A DNA stretch of 64,000 bases from Candidatus Poribacteria bacterium (lineage in GTDB: Bacteria; Poribacteria; WGA-4E; WGA-3G): assembly GCA_958295815.1 (NCBI GenBank), contig OY282374.1, positions 1,012,856-1,076,855 of the forward strand, read 5' to 3'. Positions 15,895-25,300 of the stretch are shown here, one piece after another. The stretch's first letter is position 1. Every line of letters begins with the position of its first letter. Position numbers and translations under genes: made by a program. The notes beneath the pieces are model-generated. The model saw nothing but the letters and a program-made list of their open reading frames with translations, ran no database searches and was not told the origin of the DNA.

Positions 15895-16653
15895 TTATTT
15901 CGTGCGGAATGGCTTTTCTTGAGAAGAGCGAAGGTTCCTGGAGCCAGCACTGCCGTGTAGATCCCTTTTTGTGGAGGTTTTGTAAATTACACCGTTTGTG
16001 TCTGTATAAAACATAAGTTCGAATGTTTCATTTGCTGCCTGGGATGTTCGTGTCCCTGTTACGACGCGGACGCCGTTAATTTGCCGTTGTTTAGAAATGA
16101 TTTGGTTATAATGATCTCGCGGTAGAGGCGTCACGGGTATCTGCCAGATGTAAATTTTTGAACCTGTCTCGTTGTCGGTTATTCCATGCGGTGACCCCCA
16201 TGCCCGAATTACATCTGAAATATGTTTTCCCTTCCACTTGGATTCGCGTGTGGAATTCTGAACCCTTTTCGCGTCGGTTTTATGAATTATGCCATTTGAA
16301 CGTGTATGAAACACCAGTTCATACATGTTGTCCATTGGCAAGGAGGCGTCTGGGACGTTCTGCCGCCTATTGGGATGCTTGCTGGAGGAGAGTTGCTGTT
16401 CTTGTTGTGGTAGAATTGTCTGAATGGATGTCTGCCAAATGTAGATTTTTGGACCTACTTCGTTACCTCTTATTCCATGTGGTGATCCCCATTTCTGAAC
16501 CGCTTCGGAAATGGGTGTTCCCTGCCATGATTCCAAAACTTGCTGTATTTCTTTTTTTGGTGCTGGTTCGGGGGCGTTCATCAAATACGTTGGCACCGTG
16601 CAACCAACCAGTAGGGTGCTTACGGTGAACACGAGCAGTGTAAATTTGGGCAT
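15895..16653 (-). CDS. Lipoprotein with two internal repeats of ~90 residues
   Basis: 252 aa from the ATG at 16653 (GGGAG upstream). Signal peptide with lipobox LVGC, Cys18. Two tandem copies follow, at about 41-130 and 138-230. Each has the order W-x-G-x-x-I-S-x-(A/V)-(V/I)-x-x-W-G-S-P-H-G, then K-I-Y-I-W-Q, a variable linker, then (Y/F)EL-(V/M)-F-(H/Y)-T and GxI-(H/Y)-KT. The pattern resembles repeats of small lipoproteins related to outer-membrane assembly or SmpA-type domains, but I cannot name the family. It is upstream of and coupled to the TIM-barrel gene. Likely an envelope protein. Confidence 0.78.
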   Translation of the reverse strand: MPKFTLLVFTVSTLLVGCTVPTYLMNAPEPAPKKEIQQVLESWQGTPISEAVQKWGSPHGIRGNEVGPKIYIWQTSIQTILPQQEQQLSSSKHPNRRQNVPDASLPMDNMYELVFHTRSNGIIHKTDAKRVQNSTRESKWKGKHISDVIRAWGSPHGITDNETGSKIYIWQIPVTPLPRDHYNQIISKQRQINGVRVVTGTRTSQAANETFELMFYTDTNGVIYKTSTKRDLHGSAGSRNLRSSQEKPFRTK

Positions 16654-16935
16654 TTTCCATACTCCCAATATAAAGCAGAAACGAATTATGCTTTAACAGC
16701 AACTGTGGTTTGTAACATTTAGAATAATACACGCACTATTAGGAATTACCAAGCAATTTACGTGCCAAAGGAAAATAAGAGACAGAATGGGGAATATTAC
16801 GGGTTTAGTGGGTTTTAGGAGGTATTCGCTGCACGAAATAGGGCAAGTAGGAAGATGGCTGCACGGATATGTGCAGGTGCAGATAGGGAAAAAAGAAGGG
16901 GTTATGGGACAGCATCACTGCTGCCCCATAGGAAA

Positions 16936-17892
16936 TTATCGAATGGCGATCGGATTGCCGGGGGAACCTGTCGCGCCTTTGAGACGAAGTGGTGCGAAAC
17001 TGAAGGCGAATTCGTAAACCTTCGCTGCCGCTAACTCCTCTGTGATGATGTTCTCAAGGTTGTAAATTCCGTGTTTGACGATAAATAGTTGATGCACTGG
17101 AAACGCCAAGGATTCATCGGGATTTGGGACAACTTCAATTCCCCAGTTATCGCAACACAGCATCACAATTTTCTGATCGACGAGGTATTGTCCCGCTTCC
17201 AGTCCGATGCCGGGTTCTGTGGTATTATAACGGTCATTATCTGTCATCCAGAATTTACCCCAACCTGTGTGAATGATAACGACATCGCCTGGTGTAATCT
17301 GGACCGCCTGCTTTTTCAACGCACCTTCGAGATCGGCGCGCGTGATTTCGTAACTATCGCTGAGGTGTTCGACGCCTTTGTAGCCAGCGACATCAATAAG
17401 AACACCGCGCGTCACGATCGGTCCTACGTTCTCGACGCCGAGTTCCGTCAACCCTTCAGCTTTGGCAAAATCGTGATGATTCAATCCATTGTAGTAGAGA
17501 TCACCGATACCTATATGGCCGAGTCCATCGAATTGGGTGCCGACCTGACCGATCTCGCCGCTGAAAATCTCCTCAAACCACGTCGTTTTGTTTTCACCGA
17601 GTGGACCGGACATCGCTGGGATCCGTAGGCTATAATGCCGCGTTCCGAAGACAGGGATACCGCTTTCATAGACTCTCCCGAGTTGATAAACCTCGCCGGT
17701 TTTGATTAGACTCGCTGCTTCCAATACTTTCTCCGGTGTTAGGCGGTTCGCAGCACCGCGTCGGTCATCGGCACCCCACTCGGACGGAAACCAAGATTCT
17801 TGTGTGAGGGTAACGGTTGCTGTGAGAGCGAGTGCGCCGAAAATAAGCACAAATAGAATAAAAAGTTTGTGTTTTTTCGATTTTTTGTACAT
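16936..17892 (-). CDS. Cyclase/kynurenine formamidase-like metal-dependent hydrolase, exported
   Basis: 318 aa. AGGAGG lies 5 nt before the ATG. Residues 1-30 are a signal peptide. The Cyclase family core is seen in SGEIGQVGTQFDGLGHIGIGD, where the family's HxGTHxDxPxH motif appears as VGTQFDGLGH. Further blocks are VLIDVAG, ITPGDVVIIHTGWGKFW, GQYLVDQKIVMLCCDNWGIEV and HQLFIVKHGIYNLENI. Members hydrolyse amide or lactone bonds with Zn or Mn. The first His of the motif is changed, so metal binding may differ. The 282-bp region upstream of the neighbouring lipoprotein holds no gene that I can support. Confidence 0.82.
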   Translation of the reverse strand: MYKKSKKHKLFILFVLIFGALALTATVTLTQESWFPSEWGADDRRGAANRLTPEKVLEAASLIKTGEVYQLGRVYESGIPVFGTRHYSLRIPAMSGPLGENKTTWFEEIFSGEIGQVGTQFDGLGHIGIGDLYYNGLNHHDFAKAEGLTELGVENVGPIVTRGVLIDVAGYKGVEHLSDSYEITRADLEGALKKQAVQITPGDVVIIHTGWGKFWMTDNDRYNTTEPGIGLEAGQYLVDQKIVMLCCDNWGIEVVPNPDESLAFPVHQLFIVKHGIYNLENIITEELAAAKVYEFAFSFAPLRLKGATGSPGNPIAIR

Positions 17893-18007
17893 AATAACCT
17901 CCTGTAGCGGTTAGAAATGGAACGACACAAGATCGTAGACTACAATCAAAATCGAGAGATTAAAACCAACGGACACAGACCCCGCACCTACAAAAACGAG
18001 GAGTCCT

Positions 18008-18898
18008 ATGGCTCTTACTTCAATTGCCCTAATTTTGCTGTCAGCATTTTGCCACGCCTTATGGAATTTCTACAGCAAGTCAAGCAAAGATACACGAATT
18101 CTCTTTTTTTGGTGTGGGTTTTACACCATAGTAATAGCGTTCATTGCCTTTGGTATCAAGCAACCGGAGGTTCCGAAACCGGTATGGATTTATATTATTA
18201 GTTCCGGACTAGTTCATCTGTTATACACTCTGTTTTTGGCGCACGCTTATACCGTTGGCGAAATTTCGTTCGTCTATCCAATCGCACGTGCGGCACCAGC
18301 CTTCTTGCCACTATTTGCCTTTCTTTTCTTACAGGAACGAATTTCGGTACAAGGCATAGGAGGTATCTTATGTGTCATGATCTCCATAGTACTCTATCAA
18401 CAACGCGAGGCGCGCATCAACTTCACAGCTTTCCTCCGCTACATTCGTCAACCGGATTCCGTCTGGGCTTTTGCAACCCTGGGAAGCGTCATTGGATATT
18501 CACTGATAGACAAGCAAGGGATGTCTGAATTTCATCGCCATTCGACGGATGCTCCCCTGTGGCGAGCTGTGACTTATTATTTAATAGAGAACAGCATCTC
18601 ACAAGCACTTTATGGATTATCCTGTCTCGTCCGATTTCCACGCCAGCAGATTGTCCAAATTGGACGAACGGAATGGAAGCGGGCGCTCGCTGTTGTTGGG
18701 CTTATGTTGACATCCTATTCGCTCATCCTCTACGTGTTGATGACGGAAAAGGTTAGCTATGTGACCGCGGTTCGGCAGTGTTCTGTCATTTTTGTTGTTT
18801 TGCTCGGTGGGTACGCCTTGAAAGAGACCTATACAAAACGCCGATTTATTGCCGCTGTTGTGATGGTATTCGGCATTTTTTTAATTGCAAATCAGTAG
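18008..18898 (+). CDS. EamA/DMT-superfamily transporter
   Basis: 296 aa with about ten hydrophobic segments in two EamA halves. The first half has SAFCHALWNFYSKSS, typical of the first helix, and FVYPIARAAPAFLPLFAFLFLQERIS, a standard EamA signature. The second half has YVTAVRQCSVIFVVLLGGYALKE and ends with AVVMVFGIFLIA. GAGGAG lies 5 nt before the ATG. An inner-membrane exporter or importer of small metabolites. The substrate is unknown. Confidence 0.9.
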   Translation: MALTSIALILLSAFCHALWNFYSKSSKDTRILFFWCGFYTIVIAFIAFGIKQPEVPKPVWIYIISSGLVHLLYTLFLAHAYTVGEISFVYPIARAAPAFLPLFAFLFLQERISVQGIGGILCVMISIVLYQQREARINFTAFLRYIRQPDSVWAFATLGSVIGYSLIDKQGMSEFHRHSTDAPLWRAVTYYLIENSISQALYGLSCLVRFPRQQIVQIGRTEWKRALAVVGLMLTSYSLILYVLMTEKVSYVTAVRQCSVIFVVLLGGYALKETYTKRRFIAAVVMVFGIFLIANQ

Positions 18899-18916
18899 CA
18901 CACCAGCAAAGTCTCA

Positions 18917-19891
18917 TCAACCAAAGGACACGCCCAATTTGACGCTCCGTTCTGGGTGGTTGTCCATTTCTATGTAGGCTTCGACTGAATCTTCAAACGG
19001 CACCACCGGATCAACGATGTCCTCGCATTCAAATCTCCCCGCAGCAAGCCATTTCCAGCAGGTATCAATGATACGTTTGAAATTCCAACGTGGGTGATCG
19101 CGGTTCGGATCGCTGTTAGCGCGCGCAAAGATTATGTTCGGAATGTTGACGTGCGCGACAGCACCGAGATCAAGTCCACCTGTACATGCTTTCGCGCGTC
19201 CAGCATAGACGATTGTTCCTTCAAAAGTGACGCTGCGAAGGGCATCATCGAGTGCTTCGTAGATTGCACTGGTTTCTACAGCGACATCAACGCCGATCCC
19301 GCCTGTCGCCTCTTTGAGCACTTCACCTACATTGCAGGCAGTCGGGTCGATGACAAGTTCCGCCCCAGTTTTTTCAGCGACTTTCCGTCGTCTTTCGATC
19401 GGGTCTACAGCAGCAACAAAGTCAGCCCCAGCGATCCGTGCCATCTGCACCGTCATCAATCCAATAGCACCAAGTCCAAAGACAGCAACCCGTTCGCCAA
19501 CGCGGACTTTTCCATCACGAATAGCGGACATTGCGAAGTGTGCAGGATCATAGCAGACGGCATCTTTCCAGTTCATCTGGTCGGGCATCTTGAGGACACC
19601 ACCGGCGCGCCATGTGTGTGTCTCTTTGAGGTGACCGTGGCTTGTGACACGTTCCCCAATCGCGAAACCTTCAACGTCGTCACCAATTTCAATAATTTTC
19701 CCGACGCACATATTCCCAAGTCTCAGTGGAAAATTTGGGTTGTTGTATCCGTAGTAGGCTGTCAGTTCGGTACCGCGTTTGGGGGCACCGAATTCGACTT
19801 GAACGCGGATGCTGTCTGCTGGCACGGGTCCGTCTTCATATTCTTGTAAAACAGGTGTACGAGGGGCAATCGCTACTAATTCTTTTGGCAT
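18917..19891 (-). CDS. Zinc-type alcohol dehydrogenase-like (MDR) oxidoreductase
   Basis: 324 aa, medium-chain dehydrogenase fold. The N-terminal GroES-like half has GDDVEGFAIGERVTSHGHLKETH, and the Rossmann half has RVAVFGLGAIGLMTVQMARIAGADFVAAVDPIERRR (GxGxxG) and GGIGVDVAVETS. The classical structural-zinc Cys cluster is not present. GGAAGGAGG precedes the ATG. It may act on a sugar alcohol or inositol-type substrate, as many MDR genes in such clusters do, but this is inference. The six-copy repeat lies just upstream. Confidence 0.85.
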   Translation of the reverse strand: MPKELVAIAPRTPVLQEYEDGPVPADSIRVQVEFGAPKRGTELTAYYGYNNPNFPLRLGNMCVGKIIEIGDDVEGFAIGERVTSHGHLKETHTWRAGGVLKMPDQMNWKDAVCYDPAHFAMSAIRDGKVRVGERVAVFGLGAIGLMTVQMARIAGADFVAAVDPIERRRKVAEKTGAELVIDPTACNVGEVLKEATGGIGVDVAVETSAIYEALDDALRSVTFEGTIVYAGRAKACTGGLDLGAVAHVNIPNIIFARANSDPNRDHPRWNFKRIIDTCWKWLAAGRFECEDIVDPVVPFEDSVEAYIEMDNHPERSVKLGVSFG

Positions 19892-19910
19892 GTTTGCCTC
19901 CTTCCAGTGG

Positions 19911-20121
19911 TTAGCGGCACACGGAGAGTGTCTACTACTTTAATGTTAGCGGCACACGGAGAGTGCCTACTACTTTAGTGTTAGCGGCACACGGAGAGTG
20001 CCTACTACTTTAATGGTTAGCGGCACACGGAGAGTGCTTACTACTTTAGTGTTAGCGGCACACGGAGAGTGCTTACTACTTTAGTGTTAGCGGCACACGG
20101 AGAGTGCCTACTACTTTAATG
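19911..20121 (-). repeat. Six tandem copies of a 35-bp hairpin-forming repeat
   Basis: Copies start at 19911, 19946, 19981, 20017 (after one extra G), 20052 and 20087. The plus-strand unit begins TTAGCGGCACACGGAGAGTG and ends CTACTACTTTA(A/G)TG. Inside each copy GGCAC and GTGCC (or GTGTC, GTGCT) form a 5-bp stem with a 7-nt loop, and the variants keep pairing through G-U. The last copy contains the stop codon of the CehA/McbA-like gene. The array fills nearly the whole gap before the dehydrogenase gene. Without spacers it is not a CRISPR. Confidence 0.93.
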
Positions 20122-22611
20122 TGGGATACCCAATTGGTGCATCCGATGATGAATCGCTTCTCGTGCCTCTTGGAACGGACGAGAGAGAAATTCCAAATGG
20201 TCGTCCTCACCGTGGTGGTGTGTCACAGTACCATGTTCATGATGGCGTGCTGTCTGTTGGATGTAAGACAACCCACCCTCAATCAAGGTTAGCATATAGT
20301 TCGCCGTTTCTGGGTCAAACATCCACCATTCGCCACCGACAGCGATATAGACGGGTGACGTATGTGCAATAATACCGCGTCCCCAGCCGTCATGGTGTGG
20401 AACGGCTTGCGCATAGTTAGGTCCACCGCATCGCGCCGCAATCCACGAATGTTTGTCTACCTTCACATTGGCTTTCAGGTGTAAATGTGCTTTGCCGTCT
20501 TTTTCCTCGGTGGAAGCGACGACTTGCCCTGCCTGAATAATCTGCAAGGTATGGATTGGGAAGATCGAATCCGCCGAGGCTTCAACTTCGACAGTTCCAC
20601 CGTTACCGGGAAGATTAATGGTGCTACCAATCGGTTGTCCATCAACGGTGAGACGGATCATGGGACCGCCGCTCAGGAAGGTATTTCCAGCACTCATGTA
20701 TTTGCACCAGTTATCGTAATTGAATTCCTCGTTGTCTGGGATGTGGACATAGGTGCGATAAACGCCAACCGGTACATCGCTGCTCATCTTATCTGTCCCA
20801 CCAACGAGCGGTAATTTATAGCCACAGTTGAGGTAGCGGTAATACTCAAGATGCCCATACATTGCATTAGTGAGGTACTCGACGGCATCCACGCGTCCGG
20901 TGGCAATGAGCGTCGCTGGTTCGCAATTCGGATTCGGGATGTGTGGTAAGACGACTGTGCCACCTTGCTTGTGACACGCATCTGCCCAGTGAGAAAGTGT
21001 AACCTCCATGTTTCCACCGAGTTCGGCTTCTCCGGGTCCGTCCGAGCACCACGGCGCGACTTGCTCCTTTAAACCAAGAAGTGTCAGGTGACCGAGAACG
21101 TGTTGACGGTTCTCTTGTGTTGCATAGACGATGCTCCGTCCATCGGCGGATGTCGTGGGTCTTCCGATGAATTCTTCTGTGTTCGTGAAGAGGTGTCCCC
21201 ACTGCGAAAGGAGGAGATTTACGACGCCAAGGTCTTCGCCTTGTGCTTCAGTGTGTGCTCCCTGCGTGGACAGGAAATGTACGTGCGTATCGCCGCTGAA
21301 ATAACGTTCAGCATTCATATTGCACCATCGTTTTATCCGCAGGGTTAACTCACGTTGTCCGGGTTGTATGTTCACGGTGGTTCGCAGTGGCGTGTATTCA
21401 AAGCCGCGGGCAACATCAACGATAACGTCCCCGCGAGGGAGCCATCCTTGACACGTGCCGTCGATATAAGCGTAGCTAATTTGTCCGAGTCGCACATCGC
21501 CACCGACATCTACGTGCCATGTGCCATTGTTTGAATTGACGTGAGCGTGGTGACCGTGTGGGGCGTACGGCACACCATGTGGAGATCGGAAATGGATACG
21601 ACACGGCACCGGTCTGTTCGTGTCCTCATCAATCACGGTGGTATGCACCCAGTTTCTACCTGAGTCAATGACCTCTACCTTAACGCGTTCGTTGGGTTGA
21701 ACGGACCCTTTTTCTTGCACCTCTCCCCAATTAACGGCACCGATGGTTTCACATTGGTTCTTGATTTCAACAGTAGCAGAAGGTGTGGCAGATACTTCAG
21801 TGTATGCGGGGCTGCTCTTGTTGTTTTGCGATTCACCCCAACCCTTGAAGTCATCGTTGATAAAGGTGTCAGTTGTGCTTTCTGGCAACGGGTAAGGATA
21901 TGTTGCCGAGCCACGATCAACATTGACTTCCATATCAAACGGTTGGTCGGCATCATCGGATTGCGGGAGCGTAATTTTGACTTCGCGGCGGGGACGACGC
22001 GGAATCGGATCTTCATCAAGATAACCCAACGTGATACCTGCGACGATGAATCGCCGATCTTGTGGTTGGATTTCAATTGACGCGACTTCAACATCGTCCC
22101 TTGGGTTTTTCCACACCCACAAATAGTAGTCGCGCGGTGTCCCTTGCCTTGCTTCAGTTTGACGGTTGCCTGCTGAACCCCACTGCCCCTCGTAACGTGG
22201 CAATAAACCTTCCTTCTGATCGGGTATAGCGAGGAAAGTCTGTTGTCCCCACCCCTGTGGTACACTGCCAATCTCGAAACGTTCGCGAATCGGCACACTC
22301 ACCCTTTCACCATCGGTGTAATGAAACACATAATTGGCGATTAGCCTACCAATTGGTTCGCCTTCAGGTATGCGTGACTCAAGCAGGCGATGTACAAATA
22401 TGACTCGCTTCGGGTCGGCATTGACGGGAACTTGGATAGGATCGGTGTTGACGTTTTCGCCGAAGCCTAAGAAACAGGTTGTACCTTCAGCGATGTCAAA
22501 AGGTAGACCGTGGAATGTCTGTATCCCGACGTTCGGCGTTGCGTTCTCCCCGATAATGTCTGCACCGGCATTGCACAATGCAGAAAGTGAAATAGGTTGA
22601 TAGTTTTGCAT
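20116..22611 (-). CDS. CehA/McbA-type metallohydrolase with N-terminal beta-rich region
   Basis: 831 aa. GATAGGAG lies before the ATG. Residues ~1-300 are beta-rich with no motif I can name; ~320-460 look like a carboxypeptidase-regulatory-type or Ig-like domain (DEDTNRPVPCRIHFR, GFEYTPLRTTVNIQPG). The catalytic PHP-like part starts at RYFSGDTHVHFLS, with HIPNPNCEP and GGTDKMSSDVPVG downstream, giving the His/Asp metal ligands. The C-terminus is His-rich (HHEHGTVTHHHGEDDH). CehA and McbA hydrolyse carbamates, but family members have varied substrates. No signal peptide is seen. Its stop lies in the last 35-bp repeat. Confidence 0.8.
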   Translation of the reverse strand: MQNYQPISLSALCNAGADIIGENATPNVGIQTFHGLPFDIAEGTTCFLGFGENVNTDPIQVPVNADPKRVIFVHRLLESRIPEGEPIGRLIANYVFHYTDGERVSVPIRERFEIGSVPQGWGQQTFLAIPDQKEGLLPRYEGQWGSAGNRQTEARQGTPRDYYLWVWKNPRDDVEVASIEIQPQDRRFIVAGITLGYLDEDPIPRRPRREVKITLPQSDDADQPFDMEVNVDRGSATYPYPLPESTTDTFINDDFKGWGESQNNKSSPAYTEVSATPSATVEIKNQCETIGAVNWGEVQEKGSVQPNERVKVEVIDSGRNWVHTTVIDEDTNRPVPCRIHFRSPHGVPYAPHGHHAHVNSNNGTWHVDVGGDVRLGQISYAYIDGTCQGWLPRGDVIVDVARGFEYTPLRTTVNIQPGQRELTLRIKRWCNMNAERYFSGDTHVHFLSTQGAHTEAQGEDLGVVNLLLSQWGHLFTNTEEFIGRPTTSADGRSIVYATQENRQHVLGHLTLLGLKEQVAPWCSDGPGEAELGGNMEVTLSHWADACHKQGGTVVLPHIPNPNCEPATLIATGRVDAVEYLTNAMYGHLEYYRYLNCGYKLPLVGGTDKMSSDVPVGVYRTYVHIPDNEEFNYDNWCKYMSAGNTFLSGGPMIRLTVDGQPIGSTINLPGNGGTVEVEASADSIFPIHTLQIIQAGQVVASTEEKDGKAHLHLKANVKVDKHSWIAARCGGPNYAQAVPHHDGWGRGIIAHTSPVYIAVGGEWWMFDPETANYMLTLIEGGLSYIQQTARHHEHGTVTHHHGEDDHLEFLSRPFQEAREAIHHRMHQLGIPH

Positions 22612-22649
22612 GATAAACTCCTATCGCGATCGCTTCTACTCATTACAGT

Positions 22650-23645
22650 CTAAAGCGGGAAATCAATTGACTGGCCCTGTTCAGAGGACATGTAGAACGC
22701 CTGCATCAACTCTGTAAGGTTGCGTCCATCTTGGATGGTAATCGTCATCGGTTCATCGCGAAGAATAGCATTAATCCACTGTTGTATCGGTTCAGGTGGT
22801 GCTGCTGGTGCGTTGGCGATATATTCCGCTTTTTCTTCATCGGAAAGTTTGCGCGTTTCAAAATGCATCTCACCGTGTCCGGCAGCGAATGAACCCTCTG
22901 ATCCGTAAATTTCAAGCATATTCGGACCGGAACGATGTGTCCACGCAACATCAATCACACCGAGTGATTTGTTTGCGAATTCAACGACCGAAACGCTATT
23001 GTCATCAATCGGGAAATTGCCAGTGAAGTTGTTAATTTTGGCAATAGCACTTTTGGGTTCACCCATTAACCACCGGATAACATCAACACGGTGACATCCC
23101 AAGTCGAAGAGGGCACCACCACCGGCGCGTTCTGGATCGGCAAACCACGCGCTCGTTCCGCTGAACCAACTATCTAATGCAGCGGAGTGTGCGATCCGTC
23201 CCCTACCGAACGTGATGTCTCCAAGCAGTCCATCGTCAATTGCCTTTTTCGCAAATAAAATCTCTGGGTTGGCTCGAGAAGGCAGCGAAATCATAAACTT
23301 TACACCGGCTTTCTCGACGGCTTCGATAATTGGATCACACTCCGCTACTGTGATAGCGAGTGCCTTCTCGGTAAAGATATGTTTTCCGGCTTCAGCAGCG
23401 GCAATCATCACGCGCGGATGGTCGGACGTAATTGCGTCAACAGCAACTGCGTCTACATCGTCACGGCTGAGGATTTCATCCAGCTCGGTGTAGAATGGAA
23501 CATCGTACTGTTCCGCTGCATCTCTGCCTCCGTATTCCTCTTCGTCCCAGACGGCGACGAGTTCGGTTTCAGGGTTTTCGTGAATTTTGCGGGCGTAGCC
23601 ACCGGCGTGGACGTGTGCCATGCTAATCTTTGCGACTCTAATCAT
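22650..23645 (-). CDS. Gfo/Idh/MocA family oxidoreductase
   Basis: 331 aa. The N-terminal Rossmann half begins RVAKISMAHVHAGGYARKI, which lacks the usual GxGxxG and has a His-Ala-Gly version instead. HIFTEKALAITVAECDPI holds the conserved E-K of the EKP motif, with Ala replacing Pro. ALFDLGCHRVDVIRWL gives the D-x-G-x-H catalytic block. A C-terminal substrate domain follows. AAAAGGAG precedes the ATG. Members oxidise or reduce sugars and inositols with NAD(P). It ends 38 nt before the CehA/McbA-like gene, which suggests one operon. Confidence 0.88.
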   Translation of the reverse strand: MIRVAKISMAHVHAGGYARKIHENPETELVAVWDEEEYGGRDAAEQYDVPFYTELDEILSRDDVDAVAVDAITSDHPRVMIAAAEAGKHIFTEKALAITVAECDPIIEAVEKAGVKFMISLPSRANPEILFAKKAIDDGLLGDITFGRGRIAHSAALDSWFSGTSAWFADPERAGGGALFDLGCHRVDVIRWLMGEPKSAIAKINNFTGNFPIDDNSVSVVEFANKSLGVIDVAWTHRSGPNMLEIYGSEGSFAAGHGEMHFETRKLSDEEKAEYIANAPAAPPEPIQQWINAILRDEPMTITIQDGRNLTELMQAFYMSSEQGQSIDFPL

Positions 23646-23681
23646 TTACTTCTCCTTTTTGGCGAAACTTGTTGCATGAAA

Positions 23682-24455
23682 TTATTTAATCTGTCCGACA
23701 GAAGAACGGGTTGCGAGATGATTCCAGCCACGAAGAACCAATTGGACGTTGGTGTGGCGGTTTTCGGATTCAATCTCATCGTCACCGGCATGCATTTGGA
23801 CGAGAACACTCTTTCGCGTTTGATTTGAGCGATTTGGCATTGAACCGTGGAGTGTAAAGTAGCTAAAGAAAAGCACATCTCCTGGTTCTGCCTCTAAAAC
23901 GGTTGCGTCCTCGATCGGGTATTGCTCCGTAACCTCAGCGTTAGCACCGCTTCCCATCATACCGTCGGTGCGTCTTAACTGCTTGTGGGAGCCTGGATAG
24001 ACGCGGACACAGCCCATCTCGTCCGTAGCTTCCGAGACGTAGATGATAGCAGCCATCATACTGTCTTTGACAGACGGGAAGTACTGCCAATCTTGGTGCA
24101 TTGGGAAGGGGGCACCTTGTTCTGGTGGTTTGCAAAAGAGTTTGGAATGGTGAAGCATAATATCGGGTCCGAGGATGGCTTCGGTAATATCAAGAAACTT
24201 CTCTTGTAAGAATGCCTGCATCCAAACTCCGGAGAAACTCTGGATATTGTGGGTGTGGATGATAATAGATTCGCCGCCATCAAGAGCATCCGTCAATCTA
24301 CCGCCCCAGCGAGCGTTGACGTTCTCGTCGCTTTTAAGGAGTTGATCCACGACTCGGTCAAAGTCGTTTTCCATCGCTTGGATCTCTTCAGGTGAATAGA
24401 CACCCTTGGCGAAATAGTATCCGTTTTCGTTAAAGAATTTTCCTATATCTGACAT
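23682..24455 (-). CDS. Phytanoyl-CoA dioxygenase (PhyH) family protein
   Basis: 257 aa. FPMHQDWQYFP (HxD), FTLHGSMPN (distal His) and NQTRKSVLVQM (Arg) complete the Fe(II)/2-oxoglutarate site. It is close to 8705-9565 in motif layout. The ATG shares one base with the stop of the upstream ABC ATPase gene (TAATG), so the pair is translationally coupled. It probably acts on a compound handled by the neighbouring Gfo/Idh/MocA enzymes, but this is inference. Confidence 0.9.
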   Translation of the reverse strand: MSDIGKFFNENGYYFAKGVYSPEEIQAMENDFDRVVDQLLKSDENVNARWGGRLTDALDGGESIIIHTHNIQSFSGVWMQAFLQEKFLDITEAILGPDIMLHHSKLFCKPPEQGAPFPMHQDWQYFPSVKDSMMAAIIYVSEATDEMGCVRVYPGSHKQLRRTDGMMGSGANAEVTEQYPIEDATVLEAEPGDVLFFSYFTLHGSMPNRSNQTRKSVLVQMHAGDDEIESENRHTNVQLVLRGWNHLATRSSVGQIK

Positions 24456-25222
24456 TACGGTTTTGTAACCTCCAAAAAGAGTTCATTAAACCAATTTGGC
24501 GAGGGACTATCTCCAATACTATCGGCTTCCGCAATCTCTCGTTGTAACTCGCGAAGCGTTTTGAACACTGCGAACCGCCCACCGCTCAGAATTCCAATGA
24601 ATTTTTCGTCTTGTGAATCAGTGCCGCAGAATCGAGAAACATCCTCAAGGCGATTGGTGGCAATTATAACGGTTTTACCCATAGATCGAAGTTCCTCAAG
24701 CAATTCAAGCATCTCGACCTGTCCACTCGGATCAAGTGGTGTAAGAGGCTCGTCGAGCAACCAGAGCTGAGGTTCATGCAGAAAAGTTTTGGCGAACAAG
24801 AGACGCTGCCGTTCCCCTGTTGATAGGATGCCGATTTTGGTGTTGTGTAGGTGTTTGATGTCCATTAGTTCAAGCACTGCCTCGATTGCGGTGGCACGTT
24901 CGCGCTTGTCTAATTTATATGCAGCAGCGAAAAAATTGAGATAATCGATGATGGATAACTCAGGGTATCCCTCAAATGCGACTGGAATATACCCGATACG
25001 TGGACGTGCCTGCTTTCGGTTTGTAAACGCGTCGATGCCATCAATAGAGACACTGCCTGACGTCGGTTCCACTAAAGTCGCTAAGATATTAAGCAGGAGC
25101 GTTTTGCCTGTACCATTCCTACCGAGCAGGACGAGACATTCTCCGGCTGCGATCTGAAACGTGAGTTCCCTTAGCAATGGCTTCTTGTCAAAAGATTTGG
25201 ACAGGTTTTGGACATCAAGCAT
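24455..25222 (-). CDS. ABC transporter ATP-binding protein without a local permease
   Basis: 255 aa. Walker A is LLGRNGTGKTLLLN, the signature is LSTGERQRLLFAKTFL, Walker B is LWLLDEPLTPLDPSG, and the H-loop region reads VIIATNRLEDV, where Asn takes the place of the usual His. The domain order matches CcmA/NatA-type exporters. Its permease is not in the window, and the only neighbour is the coupled PhyH gene. The altered H-loop may slow ATP hydrolysis. Confidence 0.87.
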   Translation of the reverse strand: MLDVQNLSKSFDKKPLLRELTFQIAAGECLVLLGRNGTGKTLLLNILATLVEPTSGSVSIDGIDAFTNRKQARPRIGYIPVAFEGYPELSIIDYLNFFAAAYKLDKRERATAIEAVLELMDIKHLHNTKIGILSTGERQRLLFAKTFLHEPQLWLLDEPLTPLDPSGQVEMLELLEELRSMGKTVIIATNRLEDVSRFCGTDSQDEKFIGILSGGRFAVFKTLRELQREIAEADSIGDSPSPNWFNELFLEVTKP

Positions 25223-25300
25223 TTGTAACGATATGTTATATGAGACTACAGTTTCCTTGCGAAATCCGCATTTCCAATCTAAAGAAGCCGTTGTCTTAAT

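Noticed and set aside
16158..16628. 156-codon plus-strand open frame across the repeat lipoprotein gene
   Set aside because: It is antisense to a gene with a lipobox, a Shine-Dalgarno and clear internal repeats. The mirrored repeats in it are a shadow.
19911..20121. The 35-bp array as a CRISPR
   Set aside because: The copies are directly adjacent without spacers and there are no cas genes nearby.
24455..25222. A permease partner for the ABC ATPase
   Set aside because: No polytopic ORF lies on either side; the neighbours are PhyH and Gfo/Idh/MocA genes.
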